64,000 nt of DNA. Origin: Aphanothece cf. minutissima CCALA 015 (lineage in GTDB: Bacteria; Cyanobacteriota; Cyanobacteriia; PCC-6307; Cyanobiaceae). The DNA lies in the NCBI GenBank assembly GCA_003003925.1, contig PVWP01000005.1, positions 62,001 through 126,000 on the forward strand, in the 5' to 3' direction. The position numbers and the translations under genes were made by a program. The notes under the pieces are model-generated. The model saw only the letters and a program-made list of their open reading frames with translations, searched no databases and had not been told where the DNA came from. This document shows positions 43,901 to 51,479 of the stretch, one piece after another (position 1 is the stretch's first letter; each line of letters opens with the position of its first letter).

Positions 43901-43978
43901 CGGGAACGCATCCGCGGCGGCATCGAGGTGATCGCCGGCGATCGCGGCTCCAGCCTGCGGGTGGGGGTTACGGCCTGA
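40946..43978 (+). CDS. sbcC: Exonuclease subunit SbcC
   Basis: A 1010-residue SMC-like ATPase. Walker A GTTGAGKT (35-42), long Ala/Arg/Glu-rich coiled coils, a zinc hook C531-P-V-C534, the ABC signature LSGGETFQASLALALG and Walker B LFIDEGFGSLD near the end. The GTG at 40946 opens directly with MKPHRLAIEAFGPYAD, the family start. High alanine content in the coiled coils reflects the GC-rich genome. Confidence 0.94.
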   Translation: MKPHRLAIEAFGPYADPVAVDFDALATEGLFLIHGTTGAGKTFLLDALCFALYGEVSGDRSVKGLRSDHAAPGAVPRVSLEFSCGAARYRVERTPAHTAVKARGQGTTEKPAQAVLFRLDAGSPERAVAAKTTEVTREVEHLVGLSAAQFRQVILLPQGRFAEVLRARAEEREALLKTLFDTEIYERAGWWLEERAREARQLALEQAREQEVRRRRAADAWAPHAPEPPDGAEPSQEPPPPPADQAGLEALVADIAAVVQGTEASLREATAGLQAAQTTQATLAAEADRWDRRAAAAARLGELEAKQETVEAYRQKLALAEQAERLRSSLGAEQEARRALALVERDLGQRLGAAVRARDGARALPESVRRLDLTALPSAEDLAAAGADLAARGAEVRELARKAEEAAQAGAAGAAASQRAGEAEAGRATAVARLERLAGEQERELALLVQARSARDQLEGLQRAAREAEGRAVAAEAIAPARERQIAAEVARNAADRDVNTAAAGLNELRRRQIEGMAARLAGGLAAGAPCPVCGATDHPAPARPSADAVGDGAIAAAERTLAAATQAAQAAAVALANAQAALAAVLEKAGDGPDPLAARQAAVSAAAAQLAAQALADGLPALEQRTADREQQRQQLAQAIEAAATAIALESRAAAEASQRQRALAEQVTRELGEGLEPGVVLRGFGPLEAALQALVAGAGAHTRATSALEQASRRLGQELAASPFATAADAATALQEESWRQKLVERIAAYEAEVIEQRNLLAAPDLADLPETRPDTAAALEAVTHADAARTRAVECHSEARAAQREITRLAADHRAGDADLAAKQERADRISAVASRCQGKAAPWISLQRWVLSAYLADICGYANQRLTLMTSGRYQLRLTDEGGHGGRKAGLGLRVLDAYTGEEREVSSLSGGETFQASLALALGVADTVQAHAGGVPLEALFIDEGFGSLDPDNLQLAMDELDRLREGGRMIGLISHVGALRERIRGGIEVIAGDRGSSLRVGVTA

Positions 43979-43988
43979 CGCGACCTGC

Positions 43989-44648
43989 CTAGAGCAGCCC
44001 CCGGTGGCGCACGAACAGCTGCACCATTGCCCAGGAGCCCAGGGTCACCTTGACGGCCACCAGCCCGTTGAGCAGGGGGATCCAGCCCCCCGAGGCCAGG
44101 GTGCCGAAAGTGCCGGCGGGCAGGGGGACGCCCCCGAGGGCGAAGGCGGAGAGGACCACGAAGGCGATCACGGCGGCCTTCTCCCAGAGGTCGGCCCGCC
44201 AGCGGCGGTAAAGGCGGTCGGAGAGGCGGGCCGAGCCGCTGATCAGCACCAGGCCGATGGCGGTGCCGCCGGCCACCCCCGCCGCGAACCCGCCCCCCGG
44301 GGACAGGTGGCCGCGCAGGGCCAGCTCCACCCCGATCAGGGTGGCCATGGTGGCGCCGAGCTGGCAGAGCACAACTGAAGGGGCATCCTCGATGGCACGG
44401 ATGCTCGTCTTGGTGGGCTCCCCCGCCAGCAGGAAGCGCACCCCGATGGAGGCCAGGGTGAACACCACCACTTCGGCGATCGTGTCGTAGAGGCGCGTGT
44501 GCAGGATCACGCCCGACACCAGGTTGGGAACGTCGGTGGTGGCGGCCAGCGAGGCGATCATCGGCCCGATGGGGGGCGGCGGCGGCAGGGCCGCGGCCAG
44601 CGGGGCCAGGCACAGGGCGGTGGCGGCCAGCAGGTAGAGCCAGGTCAT
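43989..44648 (-). CDS. mrpB: Na+/H+ antiporter subunit B (MnhB/MrpB domain)
   Basis: A 219-residue membrane protein. After an N-terminal hydrophobic lead, HTRLYDTIAEVVVFTLASIGV is the MbhE/MrpB-type segment, and ELALRGHLSPGGGFAAGVAGG is the MnhB signature. Last gene of the Mrp operon; its start overlaps the preceding DUF4040 gene by 4 bp. Confidence 0.88.
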   Translation of the reverse strand: MTWLYLLAATALCLAPLAAALPPPPPIGPMIASLAATTDVPNLVSGVILHTRLYDTIAEVVVFTLASIGVRFLLAGEPTKTSIRAIEDAPSVVLCQLGATMATLIGVELALRGHLSPGGGFAAGVAGGTAIGLVLISGSARLSDRLYRRWRADLWEKAAVIAFVVLSAFALGGVPLPAGTFGTLASGGWIPLLNGLVAVKVTLGSWAMVQLFVRHRGLL

Positions 44649-45169
44649 GGCCGCTCCCCCGGCAGCAGCTCACCACCGCTGCTCTGCCAGCGGCGAAAGC
44701 CCTCCAGGGCCCGCAGCCGCTCCGCCAACCCGGGGTTGGCCAGCTGCAGCCGCAGGCCCGGGCCCAGCTGGCCGTGACTCGCGTCGGCCTCGCCGGGCTC
44801 CGCCGGCTCCGGCGGCAGCAGCCGCAGCCGCAGCGACAGGGGCCCCAGCCAGTCGCGCAGCAGCGCCTGGGTGGCCTCGCTGGGGGGATCGTCGGCCGGG
44901 TAGGTCAACCGCAGCGCCATCGAGGAGCGCAGCGCCACCGCATAGAGGGTGGTGGAGAGCAGGGTGCCCACCAGGGCTTCGGTGATCGCCACGTCCGGGG
45001 CGCCCAGCAGGGCATAGGTCAGGGTGGACACGGACCCGAGGATGCCCCGCAGCACCAGGGTCTGGTAAGGGTTCGACTGGCTCACCAGCAGCACGGCGGT
45101 GAGGGGCAGCAGGGCGGTGATCGGCAGGAGCAGATCCAGCTCGCCCACCAGGGACACGCTGCCGCTCAT
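44645..45169 (-). CDS. mrpA: DUF4040/MbhD-type subunit (C-terminal part of MrpA as a separate gene)
   Basis: A 174-residue protein. Helices with LPLTAVLLVSQSNPYQTLVLRGILG and YALLGAPDVAITEALVGTLLS match the DUF4040 region that in Bacillus is the tail of the large MrpA. The last 70 residues are a charged cytoplasmic extension. Cyanobacterial Mrp operons carry this part alone, with no long ND5-like MrpA. Start at 45169 overlaps mrpG. Confidence 0.85.
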   Translation of the reverse strand: MSGSVSLVGELDLLLPITALLPLTAVLLVSQSNPYQTLVLRGILGSVSTLTYALLGAPDVAITEALVGTLLSTTLYAVALRSSMALRLTYPADDPPSEATQALLRDWLGPLSLRLRLLPPEPAEPGEADASHGQLGPGLRLQLANPGLAERLRALEGFRRWQSSGGELLPGERP

Positions 45170-45465
45170 GGCTCCGGCTCCCGGCGGGAGGCCAGCGAGC
45201 AGTTGGCCAGCACATAGCCGAAGATCGTGTTCCACAGGATCAGCGCCAGCAGGGCCAGCACCAGCAGGGGCCACTGGCCGGGGATGCGCAGCAGCAGGCC
45301 CAGCAGCATCAGGACCGAGCCGAGGGTGTCGGCCACCGAGAGGGCGTGCAGCTTGCTCAGGTAGCTGCGGCTCTCCAGCAGGGGCCAGGTGCCCCAGAAC
45401 CAGAGCAGCAGCCCGGCCCCGAGCAGCAACAGGCTGGCGTGATCGGCGAAGGACGCGAGGGTCAT
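45166..45465 (-). CDS. mrpG: Na+/H+ antiporter subunit G (MnhG)
   Basis: A 99-residue protein with three helices. WGTWPLLESRSYLSKLHALSVADTLGS is the MnhG pattern (LHalsvaDTLG). It overlaps both neighbours by 4 bp. Confidence 0.9.
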   Translation of the reverse strand: MTLASFADHASLLLLGAGLLLWFWGTWPLLESRSYLSKLHALSVADTLGSVLMLLGLLLRIPGQWPLLVLALLALILWNTIFGYVLANCSLASRREPEP

Positions 45466-45710
45466 CGCTCCGTCCCCCGCAGCAGGTTGGCCAGCAGCAG
45501 CAGGCCCGCGTTGCCGGCGCAGAGGACGATCACCCCGGCCAGGCCCAGCATCCGGTCGCCCCGGACTGCCGACACCACCAGGATGATCAGGGCCACCTTG
45601 CTGGCGACGCTGGAGAAGGCCGCCAGGCGGTGCCACACGTCGCTGGGCCGGCAGGCCACCGCGATCGGGATCAGCAGGGCCAGCACCATGCCCCAGAGCA
45701 GGACCGTCAT
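45462..45710 (-). CDS. mrpF: Na+/H+ antiporter subunit F (MnhF)
   Basis: An 82-residue protein with three helices, containing RPSDVWHRLAAFSSVASK and VIVLCAGNAGLLLLA. Size, position and the DVWHRL motif fit MnhF. It overlaps mrpE and mrpG by 4 bp. Confidence 0.87.
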   Translation of the reverse strand: MTVLLWGMVLALLIPIAVACRPSDVWHRLAAFSSVASKVALIILVVSAVRGDRMLGLAGVIVLCAGNAGLLLLANLLRGTER

Positions 45711-46144
45711 GGGGTCGGCCCTCCGGTGGCGGGGTCGGCGGCCGGGGGCCGGCGGAGGCGCAGGGCGTGGATGCGGTAGCGGCGACCGCCGTCCTCCAGG
45801 CCGAGCACGATCGTGAAGGGGGTGAGGGTGATGCGGAACACGTCCAGGAAGACGAGCAGGGGAATGGTGCTGTCGGTGGTGGCCTCGCTGATCTCCTCCT
45901 CCTGCGGCTCACGGCCGACGATCAGCCGCAGGGCCTCCAGGTAGGCCTGGGGCACGGCCAGCAGGCTGCGCCCCAGGGCCCGCAGCAGGGCCCGCAGGGG
46001 CAGGGGCCGGGAGTGGGCGCGGGGCAGCAGAAGAGCCACCACCAGGCCGATCAGCAGGTTGAGGCCGCTCAGGTCGGCGGTCAGCAGGCACCAGACCGCC
46101 AGCCGGAAGGCGGTGGTGAGCAGCAGGGGCAGCAGGCGTCTCAT
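45707..46144 (-). CDS. mrpE: Na+/H+ antiporter subunit E (MnhE)
   Basis: A 145-residue protein: two or three helices (FRLAVWCLLTADLSGLNLLIG), then the conserved TDSTIPLLVFLDVFRITLTPFT block and a basic C-terminus. This is the MnhE pattern. The longer open frame beyond its start is out of phase with mrpD and not coding. Confidence 0.87.
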   Translation of the reverse strand: MRRLLPLLLTTAFRLAVWCLLTADLSGLNLLIGLVVALLLPRAHSRPLPLRALLRALGRSLLAVPQAYLEALRLIVGREPQEEEISEATTDSTIPLLVFLDVFRITLTPFTIVLGLEDGGRRYRIHALRLRRPPAADPATGGPTP

Positions 46145-47607
46145 CGGATCCACACCAGCAGGCCGGCCCCCACTACCCCTATGCCGCCCACCAGATCGGG
46201 GAAGGCCTCCAGATCCGGCAGGCGGAACCAGGGACGGTGCCGCAGGGGCTGCAGCAGCCGATGCAGCCCCACCCCGGCCGCCAGCACCAGGGTCGCCTTG
46301 GCGGCCGCGGGGAGCAGCTCCGGACTCCAGCTGCGGCTGGCCTCGGCGGCACCAAGCAGCACCAGCGCCGCCAGCAGCAGCAGCACCCCGGGCGACCAGG
46401 CGGGCTCCGCCGGGGCCGGCGCGGCTGCCTCCTGCAGGGGGGCGCCCCAGAGACGCGCATAGACCGCCGCGGTGCCGACGGTGAGCAGGCTGAGCAGCAG
46501 GCCCGTGGGCCCCGGCAGGGTCCGATCCAGGCCGGCCTTGGCGAAGAAGCCCAGCAGCGGCGGCACCCCCACGATCGAGAGGGAACCGATCCACAGCGGG
46601 ACCCACACCCCGGCGGCCAGGGGCCGGCGGGCCCAGCCGGCCAGGTCGCGGCCGGGGAAGCGGCGGGCCACCAGGAACAGGGCGGCCTTCGCCAACCCGT
46701 GGCCGAGGGCATAGAGCCCTCCGGCGGCCGGCGCCAGCACCACCAGTCCCATCTGGGAGAGGGTGCTCCAGGCCAGCAGCCGCTTGGCATCCGCCTCCAC
46801 CAGGGCGAACACCAGGCCCAGGCCGGCGCTGGCCAGACCGATCACCGGCAGCACGGCCGCCAGGGCCGGCACGACGCCGCTCAGCCGCAGCAGGGGAACG
46901 ATCCCGGCGGCGACCACCACGCCGGAGAGCAGGGCGGACACCTCCGCCGGCGCCTCGGCGTGGGTGCGGGGCAGCCACAGGCCCGAGAGGAACAGCCCGG
47001 CCTTGGTGAGCAGCCCGACCAGCAGCAGGGCCAGGGCGGCCGCACCGGCTCCGGCGACGGCCTCGAGCCGGAAACTGCCCTGGGCCAGGTAGACGACGGC
47101 GGCACCGACCAGGTAGAGGGTCATGACCGTGTTGCCGATCAGCAGGTAGCGCAGCGCCAGCCAGAGGGAGCGCTCGGAGCGGCTGCCCAGGATCAGCAGG
47201 AAGGCGCTGATCCCCACCACCTCAAGCGTCACGTAGAGGCTCACCAGATCCACCGCCACGAAGGCAGAGGCCAGGCCGCCGTGCAGCACCATCAGCAGCA
47301 GCAGGAACGGCCCGGGCAGGGTCCGGCGCCAGCTGTCCAGCACCACCGCGCCGCACACCAGGGCATTGAGGAGCAGGAACGGCGCCGCCAGGCCATCGGG
47401 CTGCAGCGACACTCCGTAGGGGCCGAGCAGGCTGAGGCTGGCCGGCAGGGCACCGGCCTGGATCGCAAGGGCCACCGCGCCGGTGGCCAGGCAGCAGAGC
47501 AGGGCCAGCCCGCGGGCGAGGGGGGGCAGCAGGGCGGCCAGAAACGCCGCGGTGTAAGGCAGCAGCAGCCAGCCGATCAGCAGGGTCTCGCCGGAGGGTG
47601 GCGCCAT
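46141..47607 (-). CDS. mrpD: Na+/H+ antiporter subunit D (complex I ND4/ND5-like)
   Basis: A 488-residue protein with about 14 helices. Charged intramembrane residues of proton-pumping modules are visible: E in VTLEVVGISAF, K in LLLVGLLTKAGLFLSG, and K/H in FALVEADAKRLLAWSTLSQMG. It is the likely ion-translocating core of the Mrp complex, and also resembles NdhD. It overlaps mrpE and touches mrpC. Confidence 0.92.
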   Translation of the reverse strand: MAPPSGETLLIGWLLLPYTAAFLAALLPPLARGLALLCCLATGAVALAIQAGALPASLSLLGPYGVSLQPDGLAAPFLLLNALVCGAVVLDSWRRTLPGPFLLLLMVLHGGLASAFVAVDLVSLYVTLEVVGISAFLLILGSRSERSLWLALRYLLIGNTVMTLYLVGAAVVYLAQGSFRLEAVAGAGAAALALLLVGLLTKAGLFLSGLWLPRTHAEAPAEVSALLSGVVVAAGIVPLLRLSGVVPALAAVLPVIGLASAGLGLVFALVEADAKRLLAWSTLSQMGLVVLAPAAGGLYALGHGLAKAALFLVARRFPGRDLAGWARRPLAAGVWVPLWIGSLSIVGVPPLLGFFAKAGLDRTLPGPTGLLLSLLTVGTAAVYARLWGAPLQEAAAPAPAEPAWSPGVLLLLAALVLLGAAEASRSWSPELLPAAAKATLVLAAGVGLHRLLQPLRHRPWFRLPDLEAFPDLVGGIGVVGAGLLVWIR

Positions 47608-47993
47608 CAGCGCCGCTCCCCGGCGTCGAGGCGACCCGCATCGAAGCTGGCCAGATCAAGGCTGGGGTCGACGCGGGCCAGACGGGTGATCACCACCAGC
47701 AGCAGGGCCTGGATCGAGAGGCCGATCACGATGGCCGTGAGGATCACGGCCTGGGGGATCGGGTCGGCCATGGGCAGCGGAGCCGCGACGGCCCCGGGGG
47801 CGAGGGGGGCCGCCAGGATCGGGCTCCGCAGGCCGGCGCGCGCCGCCACGAGCACGAAGAGGGCGACCACGGCGGACCCCATCACGTCCATGGCCAGCAC
47901 CTTGAGGAACAGGTTGCGGCGCAGCAGCAGCCCGACGAAACCCACCAGCACCGCCACCAGGATCAGGAGCTCAAGCAGGCGGAACGGATCCAT
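47607..47993 (-). CDS. mrpC: Na+/H+ antiporter subunit C (NuoK-like)
   Basis: A 128-residue, three-helix protein with FRLLELLILVAVLVGFVGLLLRR, LAMDVMGSAVV and DPIPQAVILTAIVIGLSIQAL, the last being the MnhC/NuoK hallmark. First gene of the operon; ATG at 47993. Confidence 0.9.
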   Translation of the reverse strand: MDPFRLLELLILVAVLVGFVGLLLRRNLFLKVLAMDVMGSAVVALFVLVAARAGLRSPILAAPLAPGAVAAPLPMADPIPQAVILTAIVIGLSIQALLLVVITRLARVDPSLDLASFDAGRLDAGERR

Positions 47994-48077
47994 TGGACCT
48001 TCCTTCCCGGAGGACGGCCGGGACACGGAGCGGGATGGTAGCCGTTGCTGCCAGAGGCCGACGGGCCAGGCCGGGCC

Positions 48078-48647
48078 TCAGGCGGAGGCCTGGAACTGCT
48101 CCGCGAGCAGGCGGCGCTGGTACTCCAGCGACAGGGCCTCCAGGTGGGAACGGGCCTGCTCCTGCAGGGCGGGATCCAGCTGGTCGAACACCAGACCCTG
48201 GGGCACCTGCATGCGCAGAACGAGCGCCAGGGCATCGAAGATGCGCACCTGGTCGCCCTGCCAGCCCTGGTACTCGGCGGCAAGGGCCATCAGCGACTCA
48301 CCGGAGGCCTGGCCTGCCATGACCCGCGGCCGCAGCTCCTGCACCTGGGCCAGGCGCGCCGAGCTCACCAGGGCATGGGCCGCGCCCAGGGCCGCCAGGG
48401 AATCGGCCGCTTCCCGCTTGAGCACGGTCATGTCGCGGCTGAGCACCACCGCCTCCACCGAGAGGGGCTCCCGCATGCCGGGCAGCAGCGCCGCACCGCG
48501 ATCGGCCGCGGGCGCCTTGGAGAGGGCCGGGGCCAGGGCCGGTGGCGGCGCCGGTGGCGGCGCCGGCGGCTCCTGCCACAGGACCGCCGCCATGGCGCGC
48601 AGACGCCGGGCCAGCCACTGTCTGACGCGTCGGACCTGTACCGCCAT
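48078..48647 (-). CDS. Hypothetical protein with proline-rich N-terminal segment
   Basis: About 189 residues. A basic N-terminus and a PPAPPPAPPPA tract precede a mainly helical, acidic/hydrophobic C-terminal region (LSRDMTVLKREAADSLAALGAAHAL; FDALALVLRMQVPQGLVFDQLDP). No signal, membrane helix or known motif. It is upstream of mrpC by about 85 bp in the same direction, so a link to the antiporter is possible but unproven. Confidence 0.5.
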   Translation of the reverse strand: MAVQVRRVRQWLARRLRAMAAVLWQEPPAPPPAPPPALAPALSKAPAADRGAALLPGMREPLSVEAVVLSRDMTVLKREAADSLAALGAAHALVSSARLAQVQELRPRVMAGQASGESLMALAAEYQGWQGDQVRIFDALALVLRMQVPQGLVFDQLDPALQEQARSHLEALSLEYQRRLLAEQFQASA

Positions 48648-48811
48648 GGGTCGCAAGGGATCGGGTGTTCCCAATGTGGCTGCTCCGCCCGGGGGAGCGT
48701 GACGGCCCTCCCCCCAGCCGTCCGGTCGGATAGCCGTCCAGGCTCCGGATCAGCGGCGGTCATGCCAGTGATCGCTTGCCAGAGTCGGCCCAGAGTGCCG
48801 CGGCGCCGCCG

Positions 48812-50563
48812 ATGACCCCAGCCCAGCGACGCGTCTTCCTCTGGCGGCGTGCCCTGGCCCTGGTGGTGGTCCTGGTGCTGGTCGCGGCCGTGGGCATCGG
48901 CGCCAGCCGGCCCGCGGGGGCCCTGGCGGGCACCGCCGCGGCCGAGGCACCGGCCCGCAGCGTCACCGGCAACGCCGCGGTCGACACCGGCGATGCCGGC
49001 AGCTTCCGCCTCGGCACGGTGCGGATCCTGGGGGTGCCCGTGATCACCGTGGCCTCACCGGCGGTGGATGCCGGCAGCGGCTCCGGGCCGGAGGCCGCCG
49101 AGCGGGCCCGGGTGATCGAGGGCAACCTCAGCCAGCTGTACGAGCCCCGCAATCCCTGCACGCCCGGGGAACGGCTCGGTGAGGCGCTGCTGGATCACCT
49201 CAGCCTCGAGGGGACGACGGCCGCCTGCGACCCCAACCATCTGGGGCTGCAGGGGCGGCCGGAGGCCCTGAGGGTGGTGGTCCTTCAGGAGCCGGGTGGA
49301 GATCGGCGGCTGGCGGCCGTCGTGCCCGGCCGCGCCAGCCCCTTCCCCCTGCTCACGGTCACCGAGCAGGACGCCCAGTTCAACGGCCTGACGGCCGAGG
49401 CGCTGGCCAAGCGCTGGCGCGGCCTGCTGGAACGTCGCCTGCGCAGCGCCCGACGGGTGTTCGGGGAGGAGCAGATCAACGATCGGCTGCGGATCAGCCT
49501 GGTCTCCCTGACCGTCCTGGCCCTGCTCATGGCGGTGGTGGTGGTGCTCTGGCAGCGGAGCCACCGGCTCCTGCCGCGCCTGCAGCGTCGCTGTGCGGAG
49601 GGTTCCGGACGCCTCGATCCCTTGGCGCTCCAGGCCACCCAGGCCTTCAGCCGGCTGCTGGCGGCACTGGTGCTGCTGCTGGGGGTCGCCATGGGGGCGG
49701 TGCTGCTGCTGGCCTGGCCCGGCCAGATCCCGGCCGCCATCGATGTGCTGATGCAGCCGCTGGTGGTGCTGATGAAGGCGCTGCTGCTGCTGGCCCTGGC
49801 CGCGGTGCTGCGGGGCCTGGTGGGGCTGCTGCTGACCCAGTGGGCCAGCCACCCGGCGGTGCGCAGCGATCACCGCGCCCGTCGTCGGCAGCGCTACCTC
49901 AGCCTGCTGCGGGTGCTGCGGCGGCTGGTGAACCTGGCCTGCCTGCTGCTGTTCGCCCTCTGGACCGTCCGCGGCATCCCTGTCCTGCGGGATCTGTCCA
50001 CCAATGCCGTGCTGGCCAGCGGCGCCGTGCTGGGCGCCCTGGCGCTCGTGTTCCAGGGGTTGCTGCGGGACTTCGTCGCCGGGCTGGTGCTGCTGCTCGA
50101 CGACCGTTATGCCATCGGCGACTGGGTGGAGATCACCGGGCGCACAGGGGAGGTGGTGGACGTGGGCGTGCTGAGCACCGAACTGCGCGCCGCCGACCAG
50201 CGGGTGGTGGTGGTGCCCAACAGCCACTGCGAGCAGGTGGTGAACCACACCAAGCTGCGCTCGGGAGCGGAAGTGACCCTGCTGCTGTCGCGCCGCCTCA
50301 CCGATCTGGGGGGCGCCATGGCCGTGGTCGCCGAGGAACTGGCCGCCTTCGGCAGCGATCCGCACTGGGCCGCCCGCCTGCTGGAGCCCCCCCGCCTGCT
50401 GGGCATCGAGGCGATGACGGCGGACGACCTGCAGGTGAAGGCCCTGCTGATCACCCAGGCAGGCCAGCAGGGGGAGGCCCGGCGGGCCCTGCTGGGGCGG
50501 CTGGTGGAACGGCTGCAGGGCTGGCCCCAGCAGCCCGGCGAGCCGCCGGGATCCGCTTTCTAA
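48812..50563 (+). CDS. MscS-family mechanosensitive channel with extended N-terminal region
   Basis: A 583-residue protein. A signal/anchor is followed by a 150-residue extracytoplasmic region, several helices, and a C-terminal MscS core: NAVLASGAVLGALALVFQGLLRDFVAGLVLLLDDRYAIGDWVEI, the pore-lining helix and beta domain. Releases solutes under hypo-osmotic stress. ATG at 48812 is chosen over TTG at 48776. Confidence 0.9.
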   Translation: MTPAQRRVFLWRRALALVVVLVLVAAVGIGASRPAGALAGTAAAEAPARSVTGNAAVDTGDAGSFRLGTVRILGVPVITVASPAVDAGSGSGPEAAERARVIEGNLSQLYEPRNPCTPGERLGEALLDHLSLEGTTAACDPNHLGLQGRPEALRVVVLQEPGGDRRLAAVVPGRASPFPLLTVTEQDAQFNGLTAEALAKRWRGLLERRLRSARRVFGEEQINDRLRISLVSLTVLALLMAVVVVLWQRSHRLLPRLQRRCAEGSGRLDPLALQATQAFSRLLAALVLLLGVAMGAVLLLAWPGQIPAAIDVLMQPLVVLMKALLLLALAAVLRGLVGLLLTQWASHPAVRSDHRARRRQRYLSLLRVLRRLVNLACLLLFALWTVRGIPVLRDLSTNAVLASGAVLGALALVFQGLLRDFVAGLVLLLDDRYAIGDWVEITGRTGEVVDVGVLSTELRAADQRVVVVPNSHCEQVVNHTKLRSGAEVTLLLSRRLTDLGGAMAVVAEELAAFGSDPHWAARLLEPPRLLGIEAMTADDLQVKALLITQAGQQGEARRALLGRLVERLQGWPQQPGEPPGSAF

Positions 50564-50579
50564 GCTGGTGGCCCTTCCC

Positions 50580-51464
50580 ATGCCCGCACGGGCTCCGCGG
50601 CCGATGGATCCCTTCGCTGTCCCTCCCGGCCCCGGGCTTCGCTTCGGCCGCCGGGAGCTGCTGCTGGGCGCGGCAAGTGCCGGCTTCGCCCTGGCGGTGC
50701 GGCCGGTGGCGGCCTCCACCGTCACCACCTCCGCCGAGGGGCTCGACGCCGGCTGGGTGTCGGTGCCGGCGGCTGATGGGGCCGTGCGGGCCTACCGGGC
50801 TCGCCCCGCCAAGGGCTCAGGCTTCCCGGTGGTGCTGGTGGTGCAGGAGATCTTCGGCGTCCATGCCTACATCCAGGACGTCTGCCGCCGCCTGGCCCAG
50901 CTGGGCTACCTGGCCATCGCCCCGAGCCTGTTCGATCGCCAGGGCGATGTCACCGTGCTGCCCGACATCCCTTCGATCCTGCCGCTGGTGGCCACGGTGC
51001 CCGATGCCCAGGTGATGGCCGATCTCGATGCCACCGCCGCCTGGGCGGCCGCCAGCGGCGGCGGCGATGTCTCCCGGCTCGGCATCACCGGCTTCTGCTG
51101 GGGCGGGCGGATCACCTGGCTCTATGCCGCCCACAACCCGAAGCTGAAGGCCGGGGTGGCCTGGTACGGCCGCCTGGTGGGCCAGGCCACCGACCTGCAG
51201 CCCCTCTATCCGATCGATGTGATCCCCCGGCTCAAGGCGCCGGTGCTGGGGCTCTATGCCGGCGAGGACGACGGCATTCCGATGGCGTCGGTGGAGCGGA
51301 TGCAGGCGGCCCTGAAGGCGGCCGGCAGCCCCAGCCGCATCGAGGTGTTCCCGGGCCTGCCCCACGGCTTCCATGCCGACTACCGCCCGACGTATCGCCA
51401 GGCCGCCGCCGCCGCCGGCTGGACGCAGCTGCAGGCCTGGTTCCGCGCCAACGGCGTGGTCTGA
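50580..51464 (+). CDS. Dienelactone hydrolase family protein, Tat-exported
   Basis: About 294 residues. Twin-arginine segment FGRRELLLGAASAG is followed by a DLH domain: QEIFGVHAYIQDVCRRLA, the nucleophile elbow GFCWGGR (Cys nucleophile), Asp in YAGEDDG and His in LPHGFHAD complete the Cys-Asp-His triad. Substrate unknown. ATG at 50580 is used; GTG at 50568 is an alternative. Confidence 0.87.
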   Translation: MPARAPRPMDPFAVPPGPGLRFGRRELLLGAASAGFALAVRPVAASTVTTSAEGLDAGWVSVPAADGAVRAYRARPAKGSGFPVVLVVQEIFGVHAYIQDVCRRLAQLGYLAIAPSLFDRQGDVTVLPDIPSILPLVATVPDAQVMADLDATAAWAAASGGGDVSRLGITGFCWGGRITWLYAAHNPKLKAGVAWYGRLVGQATDLQPLYPIDVIPRLKAPVLGLYAGEDDGIPMASVERMQAALKAAGSPSRIEVFPGLPHGFHADYRPTYRQAAAAAGWTQLQAWFRANGVV

Positions 51465-51479
51465 GGGCAGGCGGGGAGG

